64,000 bases of DNA, taken from the NCBI RefSeq assembly GCF_036373705.1, contig NC_089863.1, positions 35,353,227 to 35,417,226 of the forward strand, given 5' to 3'. This DNA is from Amia ocellicauda. Its lineage: Eukaryota; Chordata; Actinopteri; Amiiformes; Amiidae. Shown piece by piece: positions 11,706-22,535 of this stretch. The notes beneath the pieces were generated by a model. That model saw nothing but the letters and a program-made list of their open reading frames with translations, did not search any database and was not told the DNA's origin. The translations under genes and the position numbers were made by a program. Position 1 is the first letter of the stretch; each line of letters begins with the position of its first letter.

Positions 11706-11917
11706 TTTACGTCTCCTGGGTAACTATATCGTAGCTCTTAATACTCTCTTTCTGTCTGGAGGAGATATAATTGAAGTATTGTACACGTACCTGGCTACTT
11801 TCAACATCCTTTGCTGCACTGATATTTTTCCCTCCGTTTTTCTTTTTTTTTTTTTTTGCTGGAAGTTCCGTCAATACCCGCCAACCATTAAGAGACATCA
11901 TGCAACCAGGCCTCTCG

Positions 11918-12037
11918 GCTTGTGTCCACACCGTCCTGAACGCGCTCGATCTCGTCAGATCGCGTAAGCTGAACGGGGCAGGTCCTGGTCAGTACTTGGA
12001 TGGGTGACCTCCTGGAAATACCAGGTGCTGCAAGCTT
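11918..12037 (+). pseudogene. 5S unit 36 (terminator lost)
   Basis: GTGTCCACACC and ATCGCGTAAGCTGAACG changes; the 3' end CTTTATACG lacks a T4 run. Confidence 0.6.
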
Positions 12038-12251
12038 TATACGTCTCTTGGGTAACTTCATCGTAGCACGTAATACTCTCTTTCTGTCTGGAGGAGATAT
12101 AATTGAAGTATTGTACACGTACCCGGCTACTTTTAACACCCTTTGCTGCACTGATATTTTTCCCTCCATTTTTCTTTTTTCATTTTTTTTTGCTGGAAGT
12201 TCTGTCAATATCCTCCAGCCATTTAGAGACATCATGCAGCCAGGCCTCTTG

Positions 12252-12371
12252 GCTTGCGGCCACACCGTCCTGAACGCGCCCGATCTCGTCAGACCTTGGA
12301 AACTAAACGGGCCAGGGCCTGGTTAGTACTTGGATGGGTGACCTCCTGGAAATACCAGGTGATGCAAGCTT
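12252..12371 (+). rRNA. 5S unit 37 (copy of unit 34)
   Basis: Apparently identical to unit 34, in the second copy of the 1.0-kb block. Confidence 0.5.
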
Positions 12372-12585
12372 TTTACGTATCCTGTGTAACTTCATCGTAG
12401 CTCTTAATACTCTCTTTCAGTCTGGAGGAGATATAATTGAAGAATTGTACACGTACCCGGCTACTTTCAACACCCTTTGCTGCACTGATATTTTTCCCTC
12501 CGTTTTTCTTTTTTTTTTTTTTTTGGCTGGAAGTTCCATCAATACCCTCCAGCCTTTAAGAGACATCATACAGCCAGGCCTCTTG

Positions 12586-12705
12586 GCTTGCAACCACACC
12601 GTCCTGAACGCGCCCCATCTCGTCAGATCTCGGAAGCTAAACGGGGCAGGGCCTGGTCATTACTTGAATGTGGGACCTCCTGGAAATACCTGGTTCTGCA
12701 AGCTT
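12586..12705 (+). pseudogene. 5S unit 38 (copy of unit 35)
   Basis: Copy of unit 35 with GAACGCGCC in place of GAACGTGCC. Confidence 0.65.
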
Positions 12706-12917
12706 TTTACGTCTCCTGGGTAACTATATCGTAGCTCTTAATACTCTCTTTCTGTCTGGAGGAGATATAATTGAAGTATTGTACACGTACCTGGCTACTT
12801 TCAACATCCTTTGCTGCACTGATATTTTTCCCTCCGTTTTTCTTTTTTTTTTTTTTTGCTGGAAGTTCCGTCAATACCCGCCAACCATTAAGAGACATCA
12901 TGCAACCAGGCCTCTCG

Positions 12918-13037
12918 GCTTGTGTCCACACCGTCCTGAACGCGCTCGATCTCGTCAGATCGCGTAAGCTGAACGGGGCAGGTCCTGGTCAGTACTTGGA
13001 TGGGTGACCTCCTGGAAATACCAGGTGCTGCAAGCTT
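12918..13037 (+). pseudogene. 5S unit 39 (copy of unit 36)
   Basis: Copy of unit 36 with the same CTTTATACG end. Confidence 0.6.
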
Positions 13038-13252
13038 TATACGTCTCTTGGGTAACTTCATCGTAGCTCGTAATACTCTCTTTCAGTCTGGAGGAGATAT
13101 AATTGAAGAATTGTACACATACCCGGCTACTTTCAACACCCTTTGCTGCACTGATATTTTTTCCTCCATTTTTCTTTTTTCTTTTTTTTTTTGCCGGAAG
13201 TTCCGTCAATACCCTCCAGCCTTTAAGAGACATCATGCAGCCAGGATGCTTG

Positions 13253-13372
13253 GCTTGCGGCCACACCGTCCTGAACGCGGTCGATCTCATCAGATCTCGG
13301 AAGCTAAACGGTGCAGGGCCTCGTCAGTACTTGGATGGGTGACCTCCTGGAAATACCAGGTGCTGCAAGCTT
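13253..13372 (+). rRNA. 5S rRNA unit 40 (copy of unit 32)
   Basis: Shares the rare CGCGGTCGATCTCATC and GCCTCGTCAG variants with unit 32, 2667 bp away. Confidence 0.6.
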
Positions 13373-13586
13373 TTTCGTCTCCTGGGTAACTTCATCGTTG
13401 CTTTTAATACTCTATTTCTGTCTGGAGGAGATATAATTGAAGAATTGTACACGTACCCGGCTACTTTCAACACCCTTTGCTGCACTGATATTTTTCCCGC
13501 CATTTTTATTTTTATTTTTTCTTTTTTCTGGAAGTTCCATCAATATCCGCCAGCCTTTAAGAGACATCATGCAACCAGGCATCTCG

Positions 13587-13706
13587 GCTTGCGGACACAC
13601 AGACCTGAACGCGCCCGATCTCGTCAGATCTCGGAAACGAAACGGGGCAGGACCTGGTCAGTACTTGGATGGGAGATCTCCTGGAAATACCAGGTGCTGC
13701 CAGCTT
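13587..13706 (+). pseudogene. 5S unit 41 (relative of unit 33)
   Basis: The 5' half is like unit 33, but the 3' half has GGATGGGAGATCTCC and GCTGCCAGC, which weakens helix I. Confidence 0.6.
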
Positions 13707-13921
13707 TTTACGTCTGCTGGGTAACTTTATCGTAGCTCTTAATACTCTCTTTCAGTCTGGAGGAGATATAATTGAAATATTGTACACGTACCCGGTTACT
13801 TTCAACACCCTTTGCTGCACTGATATTTTTCCCTCCATTTTTCTTTTTTCTTCATTATTTTGCTGGAAGTTCCGTCAATATCCTCCAGCCTTTAAGAGAC
13901 ATCATGTAGCCAGGCCTCTTG

Positions 13922-14041
13922 GCATGCGGACACATTGTCCTGAATGCGCCCGATCTCATCAGATCTCGGAAGCTAAACGGGGCAGGACCTGGTCAGTACT
14001 TGAATGTGAGACCTCCTAGAAAAACCTGGTGCTGCAAGCTT
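13922..14041 (+). pseudogene. 5S unit 42 (B-like)
   Basis: GCATGCGGACACATTG and GAATGTGAGACC. Confidence 0.65.
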
Positions 14042-14253
14042 TTTACGTCTCCTGGGTAACTATATCGTAGCTCTTAATACTCTCTTTCTGTCTGGAGGAG
14101 ATATAATTGAAGTATTGTACACGTACCTGGCTACTTTCAACATCCTTTGCTGCACTGATATTTTTCCCTCCGTTTTTCTTTTTTTTTTTTTTTGCTGGAA
14201 GTTCCGTCAATACCCGCCAACCATTAAGAGACATCATGCAGCCAGGCCTCTCG

Positions 14254-14373
14254 GCTTGTGTCCACACCGTCCTGAACGCGCTCGATCTCGTCAGATCGCG
14301 TAAGCTGAACGGGGCAGGTCCTGGTCAGTACTTGGATGGGTGACCTCCTGGAAATACCAGGTGCTGCAAGCTT
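14254..14373 (+). pseudogene. 5S unit 43 (like unit 36), last of array
   Basis: Same class as units 36 and 39, with CTTTATACG at the 3' end. The following spacer stops within GTATTGTACAC at about 14453. Confidence 0.6.
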
Positions 14374-14577
14374 TATACGTCTCTTGGGTAACTTCATCGT
14401 AGCTCGTAATACTCTCTTTCAGTCTGGAGGAGATATAATTGAAGTATTGTACACTTTGTCTTAGGGACAGTCTGGCTAGCAGTGACTGAGTGGTTGACAG
14501 ACGACAAGCATCGGAATGTACGTGCTCTGTGATGTCATAGCAGTCAGCTGAGAGAGGCTCGTGATGTCATCGCTGAG

Positions 14578-14643
<66 letters not shown>

Positions 14644-14650
14644 TCCTCTC
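14578..14650. repeat. CTGT then CT microsatellite
   Basis: About six CTGT units pass into a long CT run. Mirror versions (GA/GACA) occur at 22370-22460 and 24480-24548. Confidence 0.9.
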
Positions 14651-14685
14651 AATTCAATTCATTTGTATTGTCAAAGCAATTGGAC

Positions 14686-14695
<10 letters not shown>

Positions 14696-14720
<25 letters not shown>

Positions 14721-14740
14721 CATACATATATACATCTATA
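14696..14740. repeat. TA/TACA microsatellite
   Basis: ATAC and AT repeats; a longer counterpart lies at 24355-24450. Confidence 0.85.
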
Positions 14741-15033
14741 CATGCTAGAAAGTCATTACAATGTTATCTTAAAGGCTAACTAAGCAGAACATATATCATT
14801 ATAGAACAGAGTTCATAGGTCAACACATGGTTTTAGGGAACAGGCACGTAGGTCATACCGTTTGACAATGTCTCCAAGGTTCTCATCGTAAATAACAAAC
14901 AGAAATCAAACTATCTTCTGGGCTGACCTTCTAGCTTGACCGTATCTTTCTTAAGTATACAAGAGAGAAAAACAGGTGTAAGAAAATAATTTCTAATTTT
15001 CCTTCTACACATATATACATACATACATACATA

Positions 15034-16846
15034 TGTAGCGTTATGTTGGGTGTATTTTGATAAGAGCATTTGGGCTCTGAGCTGAAGCACTGATCTAAAG
15101 AAGACCTCTCCCCCCCCAAAGTTATCAGATTTCCTTAGCTCATCAGCTTGGAACTGGTTTGCATCAAAGTGACAGTTTTGGGGAGGATGGCACCGAGAAG
15201 AGGCCAAATAGTTTGGAATTCTGCTATGAGATGTCTGGAGAAAGGGGCCTGTAGGTGATAAAAACTCTTTGAAGTGGATGAGAGCCGAAATCCCGACATA
15301 GAGCTACGAACCCAGGCCAACCGGCATTTCCAAAAGATGGCATGGATTGACATCAGTCATAAATAAAGCCTCCCTCCAATAGGACACTTGGGGCTGAAAC
15401 CGAAATCCAATCTCAAGAACTCAGGGACCAATCACCTACTGATCTGACAGACTATAAGGAACAGCGGACAGTCTTTCTCTCTCTCTCTCTCTCACCTGAA
15501 CCAGAATCTCGCTGCCACAGCTCAACCTGTAGCTCTGTTGCCAGAACCGGAATCAGAAACCAACCAAGTCTTTGCCGGCAACAGAAGAGTTAAACTGGGA
15601 GAAGGAGATTGAGCGAAGAATTATTTTAAAGGACTTTATTAAATAAATAACTTCACAGACCCACCTGATCAGTGGAGTTTTACAGCTGGACAATTGACTA
15701 AGTCGACTGAATACGAAAGTGTCAGTCACTTAAATAGCTATTTGAGTCTTAAGAAACTTGACCCTTGGAATAAACAGGGCCCTGCTTTCCTCAAAGACTT
15801 TGTCTTCAAGTAACTACGGTGGAACCCTGCTTACAAAGAAGATTTTGTGCACTACCTTGGAGCCTTCAAACCAGTGGAAAATCTGTTTGGAAAAGACTCT
15901 ACATTCGCGAAACCCCAACTTCCAGGTGCATCGACTGAGTGGAAGTTCTTGGACAAAGCCGAACCGGACTGCCTTTGTTCCAAACCACACGGACCTCGTG
16001 CCGTGTGCTGTTATCTGAGCCCGAAGCCAGAGAGGCCTCTCTGCGATGAAGTTCACATAAGTTTAACAGTTTGGAGTTCATGATTCATGACATTTGAGAA
16101 ATCAATTAGAAATGTTAATCTGTGATTCATAACTCTAGAATGTGTAATATCATTTAGTTTTCTTAAATATAAATGTGTGTTGCATTCAACTGTTTTGTTG
16201 ATAATTTTAGAAATAAAATCTGACAACGCCGAGAAATATCTTCTCATTCCTGTTTAACTGTTTAGTCTGAAATTGACACAAGTTAATAGACACCAGATTA
16301 TAGGTGGCCCTGCCTATCCTTAATCATTGAATAATAATCAGTTAAGGGAAATTGTGGTAACAAGTAATGATAGGATCTTTCTCTCCACCTAAACGTTAAT
16401 GAGACTGATATATATATAACGAGAAGTTACCTGACATAAATACTAACCTGCGTAGTTATTGAATGTCTGACTAACAATACTAATGAGAGACTCACCTTCG
16501 TCTTACTAACCGGTATTGTAGTCAATGTGTTTATAACCTTTTTTGTTTAATGATTTGTGTGTTATCATATGCGATCCCATGGTCTTTGATTTGGTCACGG
16601 AAGTGATTTGTCTTTGATTTGTTGATCTAGAGTTGAATTTTAATTAGTTTTTCCCTTTTGTATAATTAGTGTAGTGCTACATTTAGTCTTTGTTTTTGAA
16701 TAAATTTGACAATTTATATCTTTGGAATTGGTGTCTGCATCCAATTATTACAGAAAATGAGTTCTACAAGATTCCAGGATTCGTGATAAGGTGATACTAT
16801 AAATTCACTTCTTTCATTGAATTTTATAAGTGTACCTTACGCTACA
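15034..16846 (+). mobile_element. LTR-like unit (fossil), about 1.8 kb
   Basis: The unit starts TGTAGCGTTATG and ends CTTACGCTACA, so it has the inverted TG...CA ends typical of LTRs. A TATA-like GACTATAAGG lies near 15450, and an AATAAA lies about 150 bp from the right end, which suits a + orientation. A second copy lacking its inner end lies reverse-complemented at 22536-24061. It is probably a long retroviral LTR. Its relation to the adjacent minus-strand pol/env fragment is unclear, because the orientations do not obviously agree. Confidence 0.5.
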
Positions 16847-16849
16847 CCT

Positions 16850-18160
16850 TTGACCACCACGTCTTCCTCCTCCCACTGCTTGACCTCTATTGTGACCTGG
16901 ATCACCTGCCGGCTCCATGTTATCGCTGTGTTGTTGAGGTGGATAGCACGCATTTCACTCGATACTCGTACCACAATGTGAAATCAATCATCAATAACCA
17001 GTTGGCAGTATTGGAAAAGCAATTACAAGGGCCTGCATACATACAGTAATGTCAAATCTGATGTGGAAGAACAATTCCTTTATCCCTCTGTTCTCCACCA
17101 GGGTTGTGCTGATCGCCTCGATTGGCAAGTTTGCAGTGTGAGGAGTGGATCCATGTCGTCGTTCCTAGGCACTTCACAGCTGTGTGGGTGGTCAGGAGCA
17201 CCTGGTAGGGCCCTGTCCACCTGGGCTGTTGGGAGGACTTTCTCTTGTGTGCTTTGATATACACAGTCATCTTGCTGGAAGGGGTGGTAAACCTGCTGGG
17301 ATGGTTCAGTCTGGGCGGCTTTCATCTGTGAATGGACAGCTTCGAAAGCACGTGTTAGTCCCATACAAAGAGACAACATAGCATCATCCATCAAGTGGAT
17401 GTCCATTTCCCTTACAGACAATGGAGGAGTGATGGAGAGTCTCATAAGTCATCCCATAATAATCTCACACGGAGAAAGACCTGTTTTTCTCAATTTGCTG
17501 ACGATTTCATTGTCATTAGGACTATAGGAAGGGGATCTGGACGTTTGAGTCCTGTTTGTTTGCATATATTAGACAGCTTATTCTTTAATATCCCATTTTG
17601 TTTCTCCACTGCTCCAGCTGACTGAGCCTGATGGGGCAGTGAAAATGTTGTTTACCTCGCAGGGCTTTGCATAGTTCCTGCACTATTGTCCCAGTGAAGT
17701 GAGTGTTCCTATCACTGGAAATTTCCCTGGAATGCGAAATCTACATATAACATCCCTTAACTGTATTTTTGCTACTTTTACTACTTCAGCCTTCCTACGG
17801 GATAGGCTTCAACCCATTTAGAACACCTATATATTATTACAAGTATATATTCATATCCACAACATTTAAGCTTTTGAACACAATCTATTTGCATATTGCA
17901 GGATTATGAGCTTGACAAATGTGGCAAGTTCTACAATATTGCTAAGCTGTTACTATAAAACCTGGGGCAAACCAATTTAAAAGACTGATGCACACATCCC
18001 CCCTTTGCCCGTGTGGCCAACACCATGCGCCACATGGGCAAACCAGGGAAAGAGTGCCTGTGAGGCAACCAATGCATTAGCAAATGTTTGAGCTCTCTTA
18101 TGGAAGGTGCAGTGGCCAGTTGCAATTTCCTGGAGCTTTTACAGTGCATCTCAAATTAAA
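16850..18160 (-). mobile_element. Endogenous retrovirus fragment (class I-like), integrase and env-like; broken
   Basis: On the minus strand, separate stretches resemble the HHCC zinc finger (near 17890-17940), the catalytic core (near 17600-17720) and the C-terminal part (near 17060-17450, with PRWTGPYQVLLTTHTAVK and TTWIHSSHCKL) of gamma/epsilon-like retroviral integrases. A further stretch at 16850-16990 is env-like by position. I see no gag, protease or reverse transcriptase here. It is an old, broken remnant with several disruptions. Confidence 0.75.
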
Positions 18161-19402
18161 TTTCATCCAGCCCCAGGTCATAAAAGTCAAACCCTAGTTA
18201 CGACATACATAACACATACATTTTGTTGCTTCAAAGAGAATACAAAAGTCAGCAAAACATTCTTTTTTACAAATTCAGTTTGTAAACTGTATTGTACATA
18301 TATTTGTTGCGTTTTGATTTATAAACATTATACATTGTACAAATCTTAAGTGAAGGGCAATGGACTGATTCTGACTTCATGGCTGTCATTCTATTCATTT
18401 GAATAATGTGACATCTCCACTAATAGTACATTATAAATTAAACTATCAATAGAAGAATATGTGCTACTGCGGACGTCATCTGAGCAGTTTCACAATATAT
18501 TGTAGATTCCTATAATCTGGAAAACCTTTAATTATAGTATTTTAACTTATTTCTCCACTGAGTCAAGCATCACTTCAGCGTAGTGGACCTCAGCATTGGT
18601 CTGTTCAAGTTGCTGTGAGGCTGTCTTTAAAGCCGCGCCCTCGGCCTACTGTGTCTCAACAAGAACACCAGCATCTTCTCCATATGGGTCAGACATCGGT
18701 TCCTTCAGGACACGATTCATAATATGCATATCTGCCATGTGGAATAAATCAGTCTGAAGACACAATGTGTGGTTCACACAACATCAGAGATCGTCCTTAT
18801 AAAAGGCATCTCTATCACATTAGTTGACATTCGCACAATCTATAAGGTTTCTAGTAAAGGGACAATTCAAAATAATAATAATCTTGATTCCAATTTATCT
18901 CATTTATCAAATTATTTCAGTACAGCACTCAGCTGTCGTCAGCAGCATCATATCTCCTGTGTTTATTGAATCAGCTTTACTTCCTAGTGTAGATACTCTT
19001 TTTGTGTGGAGTTGTCAAAGTTTCAAAACAATGTGCTTATCTTTGTCCTTTTATCTAACTTAAATACCTGAGAACATTACAATAACTATTACAGCAGCTC
19101 CTTCAACACCATAGTTAATAGTAGTTGGGTAAATGATGGCAGTTATTAATCTTTGTTTCTCAATTCATTTTTTACCAATAAACCATAATTTGAAATTATT
19201 TCCATACTCCTATTATTCCTATTTTCATTATTATTAGTTTTATGCGGTTGTCATCTAGTATGTGATGTATTCGTCTGTATCAACATCAATATTATTATCA
19301 TTATTAATACAAGCAGTGTAAATTACCATTCATTACACTCTTGCTCTGTTTGTAATAAGTTATGAACCCTTACACGTACTTACAGTCTCTGCCTTGTCTC
19401 TG

Positions 19403-19458
<56 letters not shown>

Positions 19459-19540
19459 TCAGGCTGCTTGTCTGCTCAGGCGAACAGGGGGAGCAGAGGA
19501 GCACATACGGCCCTTGCCCCCTGCCCCCCTCTTCCTAATA
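18160..19540. other. No gene recognised; AT-rich with CT microsatellite
   Basis: Apart from a CT run at about 19410-19456, I see no supported gene. A minus-strand stretch at about 18550-18760 reads as codons for a short helical peptide but has no recognisable family and is interrupted. Confidence 0.5.
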
Positions 19541-19544
19541 CCTG

Positions 19545-20275
19545 ATAGGGTATTTCTGTTTGTGAAAGGACTATTTCCAAACAGTTTTATAACTTGCCAT
19601 GACTATGTTTCATTAAATTAGTTATGTTACACCTTTAGTTATACCTGTAGTAACTTCATTATTTTCCCTCATATTCCAGTCAATCACCATCAGAGTCTCT
19701 CGTGGCAGTACATTTGTCTCACACAGAACAAACTCTCCTTTCTCAACCGCTTTCAATTTTGGATAACATCGCACTGCATCCCAACAGCTGTTCTTTCTCC
19801 TATTCCTAATTTCTTACAAGAAAATGCAAGTTATATTTGATCGATTTGTATTATTACTATTTATATACATTTCACTACATTATTGTAGTTAATGAATGTA
19901 TTTAATCTTTGGAAAATAAGCCTTTTCATTGATCTCAATAATGATGTCCAGGTACTTCAGGAAAGCACATTTTCAAAAAATGTGTCCAGTCAATGATTTC
20001 CCCAACTAAGAACCTGCGTGGGCACTAAGACTGTCCTCCTGCGCGGCTCATGTCTTTATTGTGTCACTTCCTCCTATTGAAGTCCAATCTACACCAGTAC
20101 AGGTTCAGAAGAACTGTTCCCGAATCCAGATTGAACTGATCAATAGTTAATTTCTTACCTACACATTGTATTTAGGGATCTATTACTAGGGATTTAAAAA
20201 CTCTTCATTGTGGAACTCATAGCTTCCAAATGAGCACATCGTTAATTTCCTGGAGTATCTGGTTATCTATTTATC
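19545..20275 (-). repeat. Dispersed repeat R3, copy 1 (reverse orientation)
   Basis: The reverse complement matches 34310-35130 and 44980-45490 over shared landmarks: AGATAACCAGATACTCCAGG, ACAATGTGTAGGTAAGAAAT, CTTGTAAGAAATTAGGA and AATACCCTATCA. Divergence is moderate with many small indels. It carries no recognisable coding content and may be an LTR or UTR of a retroelement. Confidence 0.75.
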
Positions 20276-20279
20276 AATA

Positions 20280-22255
20280 TGTAAGAAACCTTCACCGAAT
20301 GTTTGTGGTTGCCTCGGATTCCTATTTCTAAATTTGGCTCTAATTCCATTTCTAACATGTTACTTTTAACTTCTGTATTCGTAAGACCTATTTAAATAAC
20401 TTAATTTTGTATTATTATTTCTGTTTGCAATAGCATTCTGTGTACAGTTAAATGCTGACTTTCTTGTAGGTCTGTTATTACAACATATTTAACTGGCGTT
20501 TTTTAGCTATCATTCTGTAACTATTTGTGACTTATGACTCTCTTAGTCATATTCTGGACTATACAGTACATGAAAAAGTCAAAATATGGACATTTACCTT
20601 GCGCAAACTGAAAACGTACAAACATACAAAGAGACACATATTAATTTATATCCATAGTAAATTCAGATACCATGGTTTTGGTTGGCATGTCATATTGACC
20701 TGCAGTGTCTCAAACTACCCTTATTTATTACTTATCTAGTAATTTTCCTTCAGTATCTTGAGGACTGTCATTTATACTGAAAAACATATATATATATATA
20801 TTTTTAATTTGTCTTCGGGGCATTCAGATTGAATTATGCCTGTTGTCTTTTCTTTCTTTTCTCTAACAAATGTTTTAAGATAGCTAGCTTTGGTTTCTCA
20901 TTTCTTAATGCTTTGTATTCCTATTTTGCAAAACCGTTTTTAGGTGCTCAAGTCTATCTGAATCAAAAGTCCCATCTTCTGGAAACCTTAATTTTCTGTC
21001 ACCTATTGTCCAGTCAAACGCACCGCTTCACTCCATAGTTATCATACATGTACCTTACATGTGTACCTTTAAGTGGCGCGTCGCCCGTCTTACTAGAGCT
21101 GTTCCCACACAGTAACACGTTTTCCCATTTTCTATGTATCGTTTTGTACACAACAACCAAGGCGTGCAAGCCCGCAAAATAACAATAAACGACAGGGGAG
21201 AAAACATAGCAAAAAACAAGAAAACACAAATAATACTAAATCCTATATAGGAATAACAACAAACATGCTTTTCAATGTTTGCATTTATAGAACTTGTATA
21301 TAACTTAATGACTTTTCTTCATTTACCATAAACACTATAAACTTCTATAAACTATAAACACGTTATTTTATATTATCACCGGCGTATCAGATATTGAACA
21401 ATTAATTAGCGCTCCTTTTTTTTTTTTTTTTTTCTAATAGTAGGTCAAACCCACTTAAGCCTGCGGGAACCCAGACAGGAAAACACAGTCCTGTTCCTTC
21501 ACAAACAAGAAGACACAGTCAAGTCTATGGTAACCCTAAGAAACCATGCTCCTCGGTTATTGGTGTCAATGGATCTCATTATCCTGAAACTTTCATGATC
21601 GAAACATGGAATACTGTTTGTCAGTTTCCATAAAACTATGCATTAAGAGTAATGCAACAGTCACTTATCATTTTGAGCAGCTGTATCAATTGATAGTTAG
21701 ATCTCTGTAATGAAATGAATAGACAGTGATCTCAGATGTAATGTGTGAATTGCATTTTGAAATGGTAATACTTTGATGTAAGTTGTGTCATTTTAGTTCA
21801 ATGAACAAATGATCTGAGGTTGATGTGTATTGTATCCAAGCAATTGTAAAAAAGTGTTAGAGTTTTGAAAAATGTGCATTTTGATCATCGGGTGTGAGTT
21901 TAGTGTCTAGAGTTTTGAAAAATGACATCAAGGTTCTGAAATGAGTGCCAAAGTGATTGTGAAAAAGTGTAATATCAGGGGACAGTGGCTATTAGTGATC
22001 TGGCCTTCCGTGGCCTCTGTATTAATGTAACAGGTCACATTGTATGTGTACACTGATACTTGATAGTATAATATAGTACAAGTAAAAAACATACATAGGT
22101 ATCATAGAAGTATTTTGCAGAAATGATTATGGATAGTTATCAAAATGGAGAGGAAATGCTAAATCCAGTCTCCCCAGGCTGAGCTTCTATTGCTACACCT
22201 GCTAAGTGGCTGCTGGCCCCACTATCATGTATCATGTCATGTAACTTGCACATCT
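20280..22255. other. No gene recognised
   Basis: AT-rich DNA with a short TA run at about 20790 and a poly-T run at about 21415-21434. I find no convincing gene, RNA or complete mobile element. Confidence 0.5.
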
Positions 22256-22371
22256 GTTAGGGCACCATTAATGCAGAGATGTACACATATTGTTTATTTT
22301 CCATATATATGTATGTATGTATGTATGCATGTCCAATTGCTTTGACAATACAAATGAATTGAATTGAGAGG

Positions 22372-22411
<40 letters not shown>

Positions 22412-22535
22412 GAGACACACATACACACACACACACACACACACAGAGAGCCAGCCAGCCAGCCAGCTCAGCGATGACATGACGAGCCTCTCTCAGCTTA
22501 CTGCTATGACAGCACAGAGCACGTACATTCCGTTT

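Larger units (their letters stand above)
1..14453 (+). repeat. Tandem 5S rDNA array, 43 units, higher-order structure
   Basis: Forty-three units repeat head to tail with periods of about 328 to 346 bp. Each unit has a 120-nt 5S rRNA-like segment, a short T-run or remnant of one, and a spacer holding GAGATATAATTGAAG, a C/T-rich stretch, a poly-T run of about 10 to 30 T, and a conserved 60-nt leader with TTTAAGAGACATC just before the gene. The coding part matches vertebrate 5S rRNA (GAACGCGCCCGATCTCGTC, CTCGGAAGCTAA, TACTTGGATGGGAGACC). Period differences come partly from poly-T length. Units fall into classes: type A with GGATGGGAGACC, type B with GAATGTGAGACC, and a rarer ATGGATGTGTGACC class. 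They alternate in blocks, with recurring offsets of 2013, 2352 and about 1000 bp. The left end lies outside the window; the right end stops abruptly at about 14453. Confidence 0.95.
14472..16560 (+). repeat. Long inverted repeat 1, left arm
   Basis: This arm reappears reverse-complemented at about 22536-24655 with high identity. It begins near GTCTGGCTAGCAGTGACTGA, passes through CTGT and CT microsatellites and CAATTCAATTCATTTGTATT, and then runs into an LTR-like unit. The inner ends diverge just after AATGATTTGT on the left and AACGATTTGT (reverse complement) on the right. The arms also share whole open stretches (15758-16018 against 23071-23331), which I regard as chance open frames in repeat DNA. 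Confidence 0.85.

Noticed and set aside
13-14343. Many open frames of 60-200 codons in the 5S array, with poly-Phe or poly-Lys stretches
   Set aside because: They come from the poly-T tracts and the repeated 5S sequence, exist on both strands and repeat with each unit. They are not protein genes.
1-14453. Regularly spaced direct repeats suggesting a CRISPR array
   Set aside because: The repeat is 5S rDNA with a 330-bp period in an animal genome, and there are no short unique spacers.
15758-16018. Identical 86-codon open frames in both arms of inverted repeat 1
   Set aside because: The identity is explained by arm duplication. No domain is recognisable, and the LTR-like context argues against a gene.
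18550-18760. Minus-strand coding-like segment with MADMHIMNRVLKEPM
   Set aside because: It is interrupted and unrecognised, with no supporting exons around it.
22257-22480. Cys/Val/Leu/Ser repeat peptides
   Set aside because: Translations of CA, GA and GACA microsatellites.
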